Numbered from the stretch's first letter, positions 25,843 to 35,268 are shown. The stretch: DNA of 64,000 nucleotides from Ectobacillus sp. JY-23 (GCF_023022965.1 NZ_CP095462.1:3080001-3144000); one strand, 5' to 3'. Translations and numbers: made by a program. The notes: generated by a model not told the origin, from the letters alone.

Positions 25843-26847
25843 TTGAGTCAACCATATTTGTCTATTGAGCATGTTAACAAGCAATTTGGTCAGTTTACAG
25901 CATTAAAGGACATCTCTTTCGAGGTCGAAAAAAATGAATTTGTTTGTTTACTTGGCCCTAGTGGATGCGGCAAAACTACGCTGCTTCGTACTATTGCTGG
26001 CTTAGAAAAGCCTACGACAGGAAAAATTTATGTAGGAGGAAGAGACATCACAGCTTTGCCGCCCTCAAAGCGAAATTTTGGAATTGTGTTTCAATCTTAT
26101 GCATTATTTCCTAATTTAACAGCTTTACAAAATATTGAGTTTGGATTGAAAGCGAAGAAGCTTCCTAAAAATGAAGTGCGAGAACGTGCACTAGAAAATT
26201 TGGGATTTGTTGACTTATTGCATGCTAAGGATAAATATCCAGCTCAAATGTCAGGAGGGCAGCAGCAGCGAGTAGCATTAGCTAGGGCGCTGGCGCTCTC
26301 TCCTGATTTCCTCCTATTAGATGAGCCTTTATCAGCACTGGATGCGAAGGTTCGGGAAAAGCTACGTTATGAGATACGGTCTATTCAGCAAAAGGTTGGT
26401 ATCACAACCATCATGGTAACACATGACCAGGAAGAGGCGCTGACCATGGCGGATAAAATTGTTGTGATGAACAACGGAGAAATTGCACAGGTCGGCACAC
26501 CACAGGAGATATATCACACGCCTGCTAATCCGTTTGTAGCAAACTTCATTGGATCAATTAACTTTTTTAAAGAAGGTTCAGATCAACACCTTTTGGCAAT
26601 TAGACCTGAGCATATAAGAATAGATAAAGAGGATGGCATAAGTGTAGTTGTGGAGAACATTGAATTTAGAGGGCCTGTTTATCGAGCGCTTGTAAGGGTG
26701 CAGGAGGAATCATCTTTTTTGCATAATGAGCTGATAACTGTAGATGTGTCCGCAACACAACATATTCATCTTCACATCGGAATGAAACAAAGTATATCGT
26801 TTTCAAAGAACCATATGCTGTCGTACGAGGAGAAGGTGATGGTGTAA
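25843..26847 (+). CDS. 2-aminoethylphosphonate ABC transporter, ATP-binding protein
   Basis: 334-aa ABC ATPase energising AEP import (PhnT role). Walker A GPSGCGKTT, signature MSGGQQQRVALARALA, Walker B LLLDEPLSALDA and switch VTHDQEEALTMADKI are all present. The C-terminal 80 residues make a TOBE-like regulatory domain (LAIRPEHIRI). The start is TTG 25843 after AGAGGAAG. The stop codon overlaps the permease start by one base. Confidence 0.9.
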   Translation: MSQPYLSIEHVNKQFGQFTALKDISFEVEKNEFVCLLGPSGCGKTTLLRTIAGLEKPTTGKIYVGGRDITALPPSKRNFGIVFQSYALFPNLTALQNIEFGLKAKKLPKNEVRERALENLGFVDLLHAKDKYPAQMSGGQQQRVALARALALSPDFLLLDEPLSALDAKVREKLRYEIRSIQQKVGITTIMVTHDQEEALTMADKIVVMNNGEIAQVGTPQEIYHTPANPFVANFIGSINFFKEGSDQHLLAIRPEHIRIDKEDGISVVVENIEFRGPVYRALVRVQEESSFLHNELITVDVSATQHIHLHIGMKQSISFSKNHMLSYEEKVMV

Positions 26848-28604
26848 TGGAGATGATTTCTAAACATGTAACAGTCACTTCGGGAAACAAAGTGAAGAAA
26901 ATAGCTGGAAAGAATGAGTGGCTACAACGTCTTCTTATTCTCATCATGATTCTTTCGTTTTTGATTGTATTAATTCTCCCGCTGCTTCAGTTATTCATGC
27001 AAGCATTTTTCGGTGAGAACGGAAAGTTTATCGGGTTGCAAAACTTCCGTACGTATTTTACTACACCTTCATTGGTGCAGTCCTTACAAAACTCATTATT
27101 TGTTTCAGCAATGACGACTGTTGTTGCTGTAACACTCGCATTTTGCTATGCATATGCATTAGTGCGAACCAATATCCGCGGAAAAATATTATTTCGATAT
27201 GCTGCCCTGTTGCCACTTTTTGCTCCGACGATGATGTACGGCATAGCGCTTATGTATTTATTCGGAAACCAAGGTTTAATTACACATGGACTTTTTAGAA
27301 TGGTGCCTGGATGGCAAATAGACTTTTACGGACCAATTGGCATTATTATGGCGGAGGTTATTTATACTTTTCCGCAGGCTTTTCTAATTTTACTTGTTGC
27401 GCTGCAAGGTACGGATTATCGTCTGTATGAAGCTGCTGATACGCTTGGTGCCGGTATCATAAAAAAGATGGCTACAATTACGTTACCAAGTGTGAAATAC
27501 GGATTGATGAGTGCCATATTTGTAGTATTTACGTTAAGTTTTACAGACTTTGGCGCTCCTAAAGTAGTCGGTGGACAATATAACGTGTTAGCAACGGACA
27601 TATATAAGCAAGTTATAGGTCAACAAAATATGTCTATGGGCGCTACTGTAGGAATCCTTCTTTTATTGCCTGCGATACTGGCTTTTGCAATTGATCGAAT
27701 TGCCCAACGAAAGCAAGCGGAATTTTTATCTTCTAAAGCCGTGCCATATATGACGAAAGAAAATCGACTGCGAGATTACATATACTTTGTATATTGCTCT
27801 ACTATTACTGGGGCGCTCCTCCTCGTTGTAGGAGCTGTGTTTATGGCGGCGGTTGTAAAAGTATGGCCTTACAATATGAATTTCACGCTGGAGCATATTC
27901 ACTTTAGTAGTTACACGGGAGATGGTTTTGCAGCTTATAAAAACAGCTTGCTTGTTGCTGCTGTCACTGCAGTAGTAGGAACGGTTGTTACTTTCGTATA
28001 TGCATATGCAATTGAGAAAATAAGAAGCATGAATATATGGCGTCGTGCAGGCTATCTATTATCTGTCGTTCCGTTGGCGGTGCCTGGACTTGTTATTGGC
28101 TTAGGATATATCTTTTTCTTTAGTAATCCAGAAATTAATCTGTTTGGTATGCGCATATCAAATCCATTCCATTTCTTATACGGAACGGTCGCAATACTTG
28201 TACTAGCTAATGTTATTCATTTTTATTCAGTAGCTTTTGTAACAGCGACAACTGCGCTTAAAAAATTAGATAGAGAGTTTGAGCTCGTTTCAGAGTCTAT
28301 GGGAGTGCCTTTTTATAAAACTTTATGGAAGATTACGATTCCCATGTGTTTGCCAGCAATTCTAGAAATGATGATGTACTTTTTTGTAAATGCGATGGTT
28401 ACTATTTCAGCGGTTGTGTTTTTGTATTCTGCTGATTTTAAGCTAGCAGCTGTTTCCATCGTCAATATGGAGGACGCAGGTAACTTGGCTCCTGCAGCGG
28501 CGATGAGCATGTTGATATTAATTACAAATATTATAGTTCGTGTTGTATATGAACGCGGAACAAAAGCATTGCAGCAGCGTACCTTGCAATGGCAAAAACG
28601 ATAG
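26847..28604 (+). CDS. 2-aminoethylphosphonate ABC transporter, fused two-domain permease
   Basis: 585 aa with about twelve membrane helices in two homologous halves. Each half carries an EAA-type loop for contact with the ATPase: YEAADTLGAGIIKKMATITL near residue 200 and FELVSESMGVPFYKTLWKIT near residue 490. It therefore combines the roles of PhnU and PhnV in one chain, as in FbpB-type permeases. A middle linker lies around residues 285-310. It shares one base with the ATPase gene. Confidence 0.88.
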   Translation: MEMISKHVTVTSGNKVKKIAGKNEWLQRLLILIMILSFLIVLILPLLQLFMQAFFGENGKFIGLQNFRTYFTTPSLVQSLQNSLFVSAMTTVVAVTLAFCYAYALVRTNIRGKILFRYAALLPLFAPTMMYGIALMYLFGNQGLITHGLFRMVPGWQIDFYGPIGIIMAEVIYTFPQAFLILLVALQGTDYRLYEAADTLGAGIIKKMATITLPSVKYGLMSAIFVVFTLSFTDFGAPKVVGGQYNVLATDIYKQVIGQQNMSMGATVGILLLLPAILAFAIDRIAQRKQAEFLSSKAVPYMTKENRLRDYIYFVYCSTITGALLLVVGAVFMAAVVKVWPYNMNFTLEHIHFSSYTGDGFAAYKNSLLVAAVTAVVGTVVTFVYAYAIEKIRSMNIWRRAGYLLSVVPLAVPGLVIGLGYIFFFSNPEINLFGMRISNPFHFLYGTVAILVLANVIHFYSVAFVTATTALKKLDREFELVSESMGVPFYKTLWKITIPMCLPAILEMMMYFFVNAMVTISAVVFLYSADFKLAAVSIVNMEDAGNLAPAAAMSMLILITNIIVRVVYERGTKALQQRTLQWQKR

Positions 28605-28619
28605 AAGGAGTGTTAGTTG

Positions 28620-29420
28620 ATGAATAAGAAAATACAAGCTGTCATTTTAGATTGGGCAGGAACGACAATAGATTACGGATGCTTTGCTCCATTAGAGGTA
28701 TTTGTAGACGTGTTTCGAAAAAGAGGAGTGCAGATTACGATTGAGGAAGCAAGGAGGCCAATGGGGCTTTTGAAAATTGATCACATTCGGGCACTTACTG
28801 AAATGCCGCGAATTAAACAAGAATGGAATCAGGTATTCAATTGCGACCCACAGGAAAGTGATATTCATGAAATGTATCATGATTTTGAAACAACGTTGTT
28901 TACCATTTTACCTCGCTATACGACTCCGGTGCCTGGTGCTGTAGAGATGGTTGCACGCTTGCGTGAGCGTGGTCTGAAAATTGGTTCTACAACAGGGTAT
29001 ACAAAAGAAATGATGGATATTGTTGTACCTGAAGCAAAAAAACAAGGATATAGCCCCGATTGCCTTGTAACACCGGATCAAGCCGGAGGTGGTCGCCCTT
29101 ATCCGTGGATGAGTTATATGAACGCCATGAAGCTCGGGGTATATCCAATGAGCAGCATTGTAAAAGCTGGTGATACAGTTTCCGACATACAAGAAGGCAG
29201 AAATTCTGGTATGTGGACAGTAGGTGTTATTTGGGGGAGCAGTGAGCTTGGATTGACACAGGAAGAAGTAAATGCAATGGACCCTAAAGAACTTGCCGAT
29301 AAAGCGGAGGCAGTACGGGAGCGTTTTATGGAGGCAGGTGCTCATTTTACAATTGATAGAATTGGAGATTTAGATCAAATTATTAATGTGATTGAGCAGC
29401 AGGAGCTGGCTTATATTTGA
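28620..29420 (+). CDS. phnX: Phosphonoacetaldehyde hydrolase (phosphonatase)
   Basis: 266-aa HAD-superfamily enzyme that cleaves the C-P bond of phosphonoacetaldehyde to acetaldehyde and phosphate. The nucleophile motif is [12 protein letters not shown] with Asp11. The Schiff-base lysine lies in [12 protein letters not shown] (Lys52), the hallmark separating PhnX from other HAD hydrolases. GSTTGYT and [20 protein letters not shown] complete the HAD core. The start is ATG 28620, nine bases after AAGGAG; the TTG just before it is less well placed. Confidence 0.95.
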   Translation: MNKKIQAVILDWAGTTIDYGCFAPLEVFVDVFRKRGVQITIEEARRPMGLLKIDHIRALTEMPRIKQEWNQVFNCDPQESDIHEMYHDFETTLFTILPRYTTPVPGAVEMVARLRERGLKIGSTTGYTKEMMDIVVPEAKKQGYSPDCLVTPDQAGGGRPYPWMSYMNAMKLGVYPMSSIVKAGDTVSDIQEGRNSGMWTVGVIWGSSELGLTQEEVNAMDPKELADKAEAVRERFMEAGAHFTIDRIGDLDQIINVIEQQELAYI

Positions 29421-29436
29421 AAGGCGGAAATTTAAA

Positions 29437-30546
29437 ATGAATCGAAAACACTACTTATTACTTACACCGGGTCCTTTGACAACCACACAGAGTGTTAAAG
29501 AGGTTATGCTTCAGGATTGGTGCACATGGGATGATGAATATAATAGTCTTGTTCAAAAGATTAGAGAGCGTCTGATATCTCTTGCTGTACAACCAGAAAA
29601 GAGAGAGTGGTATACGTCTGTTTTAATGCAAGGGAGCGGCACATTTACAGTGGAATCGGTAATCGGTTCTGTTATTCCAAACGATGGCAAGCTTCTTGTA
29701 TGTATCAACGGTGCGTATGGGGAGCGTATCGCACAGATGGCAAACATACTTGGTATTCAAGTTGTGGTCAACAAGACAGATGAAAGAGAACCTATTCATA
29801 TTAATGAAATAGAAGAGGCTTTAAAGGAGCATCAAGATATTACGCATGTGGCAATTGTACATTGTGAAACAACAACAGGTATATTAAACCCAGTGCAAGA
29901 AGTATGTGAACTTGCTAAGGCGTACAACAAAGTTACCATTGTAGATGCAATGAGTAGTTTTGGAGGCATTGAGATTGATATGGAAGCATGGAATATTGAT
30001 TTTCTTATTAGCAGTGCCAATAAATGTATTCAAGGTATTCCGGGCTTTGGGTTTGTAATTGCAAGACGTAATGAATTGGAGAAATGTCAACGAAGAGCAC
30101 GCTCATTGTCACTTGATTTATATGATCAATGGGAAACGATGGAGAATCAAAATGGAAAATGGCGCTTCACGTCTCCTACTCATGTAGTGCGCGCTTTTTA
30201 TCAAGCATTGCTTGAGCTTGAAGAAGAAGGCGGTGTTCAAGCACGTCAAAGAAGGTATACCAACAATCAAAGAACATTAGTGAAGCGTATGTCTGAGCTG
30301 GGGTTTTACCCATTGCTACAGGACAAGTATCAATCGCCTATTATCACGTCCTTTTGTTACCCTGACGAATCTTTTGAATTTGCAGCGTTTTATCAAATGC
30401 TCAAAAAGCAAGGATTTGTTATTTATCCGGGAAAAATCTCGCAAGTGGATACATTCCGTATTGGTACCATTGGAGATGTGTATGAAGAGGATATGAAACA
30501 ACTGCTGAATGCAATTCAAGAAGGTAAGGCAGAGAACGTAATGTAG
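29437..30546 (+). CDS. phnW: 2-aminoethylphosphonate-pyruvate transaminase
   Basis: 369-aa PLP-dependent class V aminotransferase. It moves the amino group of AEP to pyruvate, giving phosphonoacetaldehyde for PhnX. It starts [34 protein letters not shown] gives the PLP-contacting aspartate and [15 protein letters not shown] the Schiff-base lysine (Lys196). [14 protein letters not shown] is near the end. The start is ATG 29437 after AAAGGCGGAAA; the frame extends upstream inside phnX without a ribosome site. Confidence 0.95.
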   Translation: MNRKHYLLLTPGPLTTTQSVKEVMLQDWCTWDDEYNSLVQKIRERLISLAVQPEKREWYTSVLMQGSGTFTVESVIGSVIPNDGKLLVCINGAYGERIAQMANILGIQVVVNKTDEREPIHINEIEEALKEHQDITHVAIVHCETTTGILNPVQEVCELAKAYNKVTIVDAMSSFGGIEIDMEAWNIDFLISSANKCIQGIPGFGFVIARRNELEKCQRRARSLSLDLYDQWETMENQNGKWRFTSPTHVVRAFYQALLELEEEGGVQARQRRYTNNQRTLVKRMSELGFYPLLQDKYQSPIITSFCYPDESFEFAAFYQMLKKQGFVIYPGKISQVDTFRIGTIGDVYEEDMKQLLNAIQEGKAENVM

Positions 30547-30556
30547 AGGTGAAAGG

Positions 30557-31342
30557 ATGTCTTTAGTGGGAGAGGAGCGCAAGCGAATAATTTTGGAACG
30601 GATAGATGGAAATGGAAGGGTCAGCGTTTCAGAGCTGGCTGAGGATTTTTCCGTTTCCACAGAAACAATCCGGCGTTACTTGGTAGATTTGGATAAAGAA
30701 CAAAAACTGAAGAAAGTATATGGCGGGGCTGTTAAAATCCATTCTACTTCTTTTGTGGAACCTGCCATGTTTGAACGAGAAGTGTTGCGTGCACAAGAGA
30801 AAAAGCGAATTGCACATAAGGCAGCGACTTTCGTTAATGATGGTGATGTCATTGTCATTGATGAAGGAAGTACGCCTTTGCAAATGATTCCGTATCTTGT
30901 TTATCGTAAAAGGTTAACGATTGTTACAAATTCATTTCCACTAGTAACAAGACTGATTTCTGCTATCAATACAAAATCATTCGACGGTGAGGTATTATTT
31001 ATCGGTGGGAAGGTCAATTCTAAGCACGCTCGTGCAACAGGACCCATCTCTCAACAAATGATAAGTCAATTTCATTTTGATAAGGCTTTTATTTCAGTAG
31101 ATGCGGTATTACCTAGTTTTGGTATATCGAGCGTAGAGCTTGAAAAGGCCAAGCTGTCTGAAGTGATGATTAAGCAGGCGAAGCAGGTCTTTGTTTTGGC
31201 TGACCACTCAAAAATGGGATTAAAGGGAAACTATAGAATTACGAGCTTACAAAAGGTAGATGTTCTAATTTCAGACAAGGATATACCGAAAAACTGGCAT
31301 GCGGATTTAGAACGAGCGGAAGTTCAGTGGATTACGTGTTGA
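30557..31342 (+). CDS. DeoR-family transcriptional regulator of the phosphonate operon
   Basis: 261 aa. N-terminal DeoR helix-turn-helix (ERKRIILERIDGNGRVSVSE, then DFSVSTETIRRYLVDLDKEQ) and C-terminal DeoRC effector domain (VIVIDEGSTPLQMIPYLV, VTNSFPLVTRL, VFVLADHSKMG). It lies ten bases behind phnW and is co-transcribed. By position it most likely controls the phn operon; the effector could be AEP or a phosphorylated intermediate. AGAGGTGAAAGG precedes the ATG. Confidence 0.88.
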   Translation: MSLVGEERKRIILERIDGNGRVSVSELAEDFSVSTETIRRYLVDLDKEQKLKKVYGGAVKIHSTSFVEPAMFEREVLRAQEKKRIAHKAATFVNDGDVIVIDEGSTPLQMIPYLVYRKRLTIVTNSFPLVTRLISAINTKSFDGEVLFIGGKVNSKHARATGPISQQMISQFHFDKAFISVDAVLPSFGISSVELEKAKLSEVMIKQAKQVFVLADHSKMGLKGNYRITSLQKVDVLISDKDIPKNWHADLERAEVQWITC

Positions 31343-31356
31343 AATGGTAAAAGCTT

Positions 31357-31395
31357 CCCCGTAGAAATACATGGTATTCTATGGGGAGTTTTTGA
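31357..31395 (+). terminator. Terminator of the phosphonate operon
   Basis: CCCCGTAGAAATAC pairs with GTATTCTATGGGG around a three-base loop, followed by AGTTTTTG. An outer AAGCTT pair extends it. Confidence 0.8.
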
Positions 31396-31398
31396 AGC

Positions 31399-31533
31399 TT
31401 AGTTCATATGAAAAAACTCATGTGGACTTTCAATATCATACATGCTTTCTGATTTTCCTGTATCCTTTATTACTGTATAGGCACTAAACAATTCAATACA
31501 ACATAGAAGCAACATAATGAGTATTGCTGTCAT
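31399..31533 (-). CDS. 44-aa predicted single-span membrane peptide
   Basis: The frame starts at MTAILIMLLLCCIELFSAYT, giving one membrane helix (residues 2-20), then a short polar tail ending SPHEFFHMN. AAAGGAGGAATACAT before the ATG is an excellent ribosome binding site. The longer frame to 31596 lacks one and runs through the promoter. A consensus-spaced promoter with a palindrome in its spacer lies upstream, supporting a real gene. I do not recognise the family. Confidence 0.65.
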   Translation of the reverse strand: MTAILIMLLLCCIELFSAYTVIKDTGKSESMYDIESPHEFFHMN

Positions 31534-31573
31534 ATGTATTCCTCCTTTATTAAATGACTGACTTAGCGCAACT

Positions 31574-31601
31574 ATAATGTATGAAACGCGTTTCAATGCA
31601 A
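31574..31601 (-). promoter_or_regulatory. Promoter with a 14-bp palindromic operator filling the spacer
   Basis: Reading the minus strand: TTGCAT (-35, 31601-31596), 16 bases, CATTAT (-10, 31579-31574). The spacer holds the perfect palindrome TGAAACGCGTTTCA (31582-31595). It resembles LacI-family operators but is offset from the CcpA cre consensus. Binding there would block RNA polymerase at the 44-aa peptide gene. Confidence 0.6.
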
Positions 31602-31655
31602 GCAGTAATTTAAATGTTGAGGAGAAATGATATTGAATACAGATTATAAATAAAA

Positions 31656-31808
31656 GGCTCTGTTAAAGTTTGTTGTTGATTTCCGTTACGGGGGTTCACT
31701 TTCCACGGGCGGTCAGGGAGCTTTCTCAGCGCTATGCGCCTGCGGAGTCTCACCCCCTTCACTTCAACCAACAAGTGCAAATGGTTAACATTGGACTTTA
31801 ACACAGCC
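31656..31808. mobile_element. MITE copy 2 (153 bp) with 8-bp target duplication
   Basis: Ends GGCTCTGTTAAAGT and ACTTTAACACAGCC are 14-base inverted repeats with one mismatch. AAATAAAA occurs immediately on both sides (31648-31655 and 31809-31816), an exact 8-bp duplication. The interior is related to copy 1 at 24.3 kb but keeps a longer GC-rich palindromic centre (around 31705-31750). It sits against the terminator of the PBP gene. Confidence 0.85.
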
Positions 31809-31812
31809 AAAT

Positions 31813-31844
31813 AAAAAAGGAATGGTACACCCATTCCTTTTTTA
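31813..31844. terminator. Bidirectional terminator at the end of the PBP gene
   Basis: AAAAAAGGAATGG pairs with CCATTCCTTTTTT across GTACAC or similar, four bases from the stop codon of the minus-strand PBP gene. Confidence 0.8.
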
Positions 31845-31847
31845 CTA

Positions 31848-34079
31848 TCATTGAGTTGTTTGAGGCGTATTCGGAATCGTACCTCTATTGCCAGGATCAG
31901 TTGTGTTTGGTGGCGTTGTTATAACTTCATCGTTTCCAGCATCTCCCGCATTTTCATCGTCTTCGTTGTCTTTATTTTTATCTTTCTCTTTATCTTTTTC
32001 TTCTTTATCTTTTTTATCTTTCTCTTCTTGCTCCTTCTTCAAGCGTTCCTCCTCTTCTTTACGGGCTTTTTCCTCTTCTTCTTTACGTGCTTTCTCTTCT
32101 TCCTGCTTCTTACGTTCTGCTTCTCTCCGTTCTTCTTCAAGCTTCTCACGTTTTTCAATCTGCTTTCTCAGTTCTTTTTCAATAACAGGCAGATCAAATT
32201 TCTTTTCCGGCAGCACTTTGGCAGAGCGAGAAACAATTTCCCTAAAAATCACGGCCGATGTACTACCACTTGAAGATGATAAATAATGTGAAGCATCTGT
32301 GTTTTCATAACCAAGCCAAACAGCGCCTACCACTTGCGGTGTATATCCAACAAACCAATGGTCCTTCGCGCCGTCTATACCTTTAATCGGAAGCTGCGTC
32401 GTACCTGTTTTACCAGCAATTTCACGGCCGCTGATACGCGCTTTTACCCCTGTTCCTTCAGTGACAACACCGCGCATCATGTATGTTAGCTTTTGAGCGG
32501 TTTCAGAGCTCACAACCTTTGTTGATTTTTTCTTCCATTTGGCGATTACTTGACCGTCAGTATCTTCAATACGTGTGATTGCGTGTGCTTCCATCATCGT
32601 TCCGTCATTCGGGAAGGCAGAGAAGGCTTGTGCCATTGCCAAAGGCGATGTACCATGTACCATGCCTCCAAGGGAAAGGGCTGGATTATAGTCTTCTTCA
32701 TCCAATTTAATTCCAAATCGCTTTACAGTATCAGTGGTATATTTTGTTCCTAGCTTTTGGAATAACCAAACAGCAGGTACGTTATAGGATTCAATTAACG
32801 CATCGTACATTGTAACCTCGCCGCGGAACCTTTTATCGTAGTTCAGGGGCTGATAACCATTAATATTAAGCGGTCTGTCTTCTAGCTCGTCGAATACATC
32901 ATAGCCCTTCTCAATAGCTGGCGCATATACAGCCAATGGCTTCATCGTCGAGCCTGGCTGGCGAGTGAGTTGTGTAGCATAGTTAAACTGTCTAAACTGA
33001 TATTCACCGCGCCCGCCAATCAGGGCTTGAATACCACCTGTTTCAGGGTTGATAAATACCGCACTACTTTGAATGAGTTGATCTTTGGCGCTCCTTGGAA
33101 AGAGGGCGGTATTTTTATACACAGCTTCAGCAGCCTCTTGCATAGTTGTATTCAATTCCGTGTAAATATGAAGACCACCGGAAAGCACCTCATTCGCAGA
33201 TAAGTCATACTTTTTAATTGCTTCATCAATAATATGGTTTAAATAGTGCGGATACGTACCGGTATAATTATTTTCTCGTTTATCGGTTAATACAATGTTT
33301 TCCGCTTTTGCAGCTGCAAATTGGTTATCTGTAATGTAGCCTTCTTGCTTCATTAAGCTTAAAACAACATCCCGGCGTTCCTTAGACTTCTGCGGGTTTT
33401 TAAAAGGTGATAACGCGGATGGCGCTTTAATTAAGCCCGCTAATGTAGCGCACTCATTTAGCGTCAGGTCTTTAGCATCTTTACCAAAATAGGTTTGTGC
33501 CGCACGCTGAATACCCCATGCACCCTCACCAAAATAGATTTGGTTCAAATAACGCTCAATGATTTGATCTTTGGAGTATGTGCGTTCAATTTTCTTAGCT
33601 AATACAAACTCTTGTAGCTTTCTAGTATACGTACGCTCCTGTGATAAAAAGGCATTTTTTGCAAGCTGTTGTGTAATCGTACTGCCGCCTGCAACAATTT
33701 CGCCGCTCACCGTGTTTTGAATAAATGCTTTCGCTATACCAAAATAATTGACACCACCGTGCTTATAAAAGCGCTGGTCCTCCGTAGATATGACCGCATG
33801 AACCATATCTTTTGGTATGTCCTTTAATGTAACACCCTCAATATTTGTAGCTGAAACTTCACTTGCTACTTTTCCGTTTTGATCATAAATAATTGTTGGT
33901 TGCGGCGCTGGTGTGTCCAGCTTACTTACATTACTCTTCCAAATAAAAATATTAAAAACGAGTACGCCAAGCAAAATAACCGCAATACCTGTTGCGCCAA
34001 TTTTCCACAACAGGCTTTTAGACAAGGCCAGCTTCTTTTTTTCTTTGGCCTGTTGTTGGCGTCTTTCCATTCTCCCCAT
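31848..34079 (-). CDS. Class A penicillin-binding protein (PBP1A/1B type)
   Basis: 743 aa, bifunctional peptidoglycan glycosyltransferase/transpeptidase. One N-terminal membrane anchor (about residues 25-50) is followed by the GT51 domain (VISTEDQRFYKHGGVNYFGI, GGSTITQQLAKNAFL, KKIERTYSKDQIIERYLNQI). The transpeptidase has SxxK in RQPGSTMKPLAVYAP, SxN in ESYNVPAVW and KTG in AGKTGTTQLP. A long charged tail of Glu/Lys repeats and a Pro/Thr-rich end follow (about residues 620-743), likely a surface-exposed spacer. The start is ATG 34079, eight bases behind AGGTGGT. Confidence 0.92.
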   Translation of the reverse strand: MGRMERRQQQAKEKKKLALSKSLLWKIGATGIAVILLGVLVFNIFIWKSNVSKLDTPAPQPTIIYDQNGKVASEVSATNIEGVTLKDIPKDMVHAVISTEDQRFYKHGGVNYFGIAKAFIQNTVSGEIVAGGSTITQQLAKNAFLSQERTYTRKLQEFVLAKKIERTYSKDQIIERYLNQIYFGEGAWGIQRAAQTYFGKDAKDLTLNECATLAGLIKAPSALSPFKNPQKSKERRDVVLSLMKQEGYITDNQFAAAKAENIVLTDKRENNYTGTYPHYLNHIIDEAIKKYDLSANEVLSGGLHIYTELNTTMQEAAEAVYKNTALFPRSAKDQLIQSSAVFINPETGGIQALIGGRGEYQFRQFNYATQLTRQPGSTMKPLAVYAPAIEKGYDVFDELEDRPLNINGYQPLNYDKRFRGEVTMYDALIESYNVPAVWLFQKLGTKYTTDTVKRFGIKLDEEDYNPALSLGGMVHGTSPLAMAQAFSAFPNDGTMMEAHAITRIEDTDGQVIAKWKKKSTKVVSSETAQKLTYMMRGVVTEGTGVKARISGREIAGKTGTTQLPIKGIDGAKDHWFVGYTPQVVGAVWLGYENTDASHYLSSSSGSTSAVIFREIVSRSAKVLPEKKFDLPVIEKELRKQIEKREKLEEERREAERKKQEEEKARKEEEEKARKEEEERLKKEQEEKDKKDKEEKDKEKDKNKDNEDDENAGDAGNDEVITTPPNTTDPGNRGTIPNTPQTTQ

Positions 34080-34306
34080 ACTTGGCACCACCTTTTTATT
34101 TCGTTATGTCAGGATAAAAATCCCTATAATGAATAGCGTGTTTAAAATAGCAGAAATCTATCCCTTTGTAAAGAGACAAGTATAAATGTTAAAAATCTGT
34201 GAACGTTACCATATGAAACTCATCTTGCGTGCAATTCATTGTATAATGATAGGTATAGAGAGAAAAAGGCTCCTTGGGAGAAATTTGGGGTAACTAAGGA
34301 GGAAAC

Positions 34307-34699
34307 ATGATACAAAAGGCTTTTCAGTCATTTCGAAAGCAGCTGTATTATATTTTTGGGATTCTTTTAATTGGCTGGTTGTGTACACCGTATGCAGATC
34401 ATTTTCTAGGTTTAGGTGTAGGACTTGTTGTGAGTATGTATTGTGGTTGGATGCTTGGTCGTCGTATTGAAAAAATGGGCGAGCATATTGTTCTGAGTAA
34501 AAAGCTTCCATCGCTTGGTGCAGTGAATCGATTTGCCGCAGCAGTTTTAGGCGCTCTTTTCTTGTATGAAATTGAACACCAAATGGTGATGTGGGCTTTT
34601 GCGACAGGTATTTTGGGTGGTTACTTCTTATTAGTTATTAATTTGGGATACTATAGCGCTTATTATAAAGAGGAGAAGGAACTATATAAGTACAAATAA
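34307..34699 (+). CDS. AtpI-like small membrane protein (ATP synthase subunit I family)
   Basis: 130 aa with four membrane segments. It resembles Bacillus AtpI: LYYIFGILLIGWLCTPYADH, FLGLGVGLVVSMYCGWMLGR, then LPSLGAVNRFAAAVLGALFL. AtpI helps c-ring assembly of the F-ATPase, but no atp genes are next to it. This may be a paralogue used elsewhere. AAGGAGG precedes the ATG. Confidence 0.65.
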   Translation: MIQKAFQSFRKQLYYIFGILLIGWLCTPYADHFLGLGVGLVVSMYCGWMLGRRIEKMGEHIVLSKKLPSLGAVNRFAAAVLGALFLYEIEHQMVMWAFATGILGGYFLLVINLGYYSAYYKEEKELYKYK

Positions 34700-34723
34700 A
34701 AAATCAACATTCTTTTTAGAGTG

Positions 34724-34832
34724 GGAAGAAGAGCGGGAGATGTGTGGCTGCGACCAGTGCCTAAGATGAGCACGTACCAAGTAAGACCATAGATACCTTA
34801 CAAGTCGTCCTTGCCCTTCCGCTTTTTTATTG
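34724..34832 (+). ncRNA. Candidate structured RNA, copy B, ending in a terminator
   Basis: Related to 1205-1312. Stem candidates are AGCGG with CCGCT at the ends, GTGC/GCAC around CTAAGATGA, and GTAAG/CTTAC enclosing ACCATAGATAC. The closing CCGCT is followed by TTTTTTATT, so a defined 3' end near 34830 is likely. It follows the AtpI-like gene by about 25 bases and could be its 3' UTR or a separate sRNA. Confidence 0.45.
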
Positions 34833-35007
34833 TATATGTTGAAAAAACTAAATGAACTTATATACAAGGGAAAGTTTGATTCTAGTGAGAAATTTCTATG
34901 AAAATATGCTAGAATAATTACGTGGCATTTACATCTGAAAGGAAGATTCGAATGTAAAATAAATCGTTTCTAAGTCCATACTACATGAACAAGGAGAAGC
35001 GATTTAA

Positions 35008-35178
35008 TTGGATATATGCGACAGGACAAGGTTAATGATAAGCCTTACTGCACTGTTGTTGTTACAATTGATATTTTTGGCGGTTGTTACACTCGATGTA
35101 AACAATCCGCCGCGTGTACAAATGAAAACAGGAACGACATTAGCAATGTCATCTGTAATCGTAAATAAAAAACACTAA
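35008..35178 (+). CDS. 56-aa single-span membrane protein
   Basis: TTG start nine bases after AAGGAGAA, then LDICDRTRLMISLTALLLLQ and LIFLAVVTLDV (one membrane helix), with a short outer tail ending SSVIVNKKH. A strong terminator overlaps the stop codon. It lies 90 bases before the KdpD-like gene. The family is not recognised. Confidence 0.55.
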   Translation: MDICDRTRLMISLTALLLLQLIFLAVVTLDVNNPPRVQMKTGTTLAMSSVIVNKKH

Positions 35179-35203
35179 GCCGTTAGCGGTTTAGTGTTTT
35201 TTT
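35170..35203 (+). terminator. Terminator after the 56-aa gene
   Basis: AACACTAAGCCG pairs with GCGGTTTAGTGTT (small mismatch), followed by TTTTTTATT. Confidence 0.85.
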
Positions 35204-35268
35204 ATTGGCAAACATAGGCCCTATACACTATGATGATATGCAAAATCACATGATTGAGGTGAATGATC

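Noticed and set aside
31851-32286. Plus-strand frames over the PBP C-terminal coding tail
   Set aside because: Mirror image of the Glu/Lys-rich minus-strand coding sequence; low complexity and no ribosome site.
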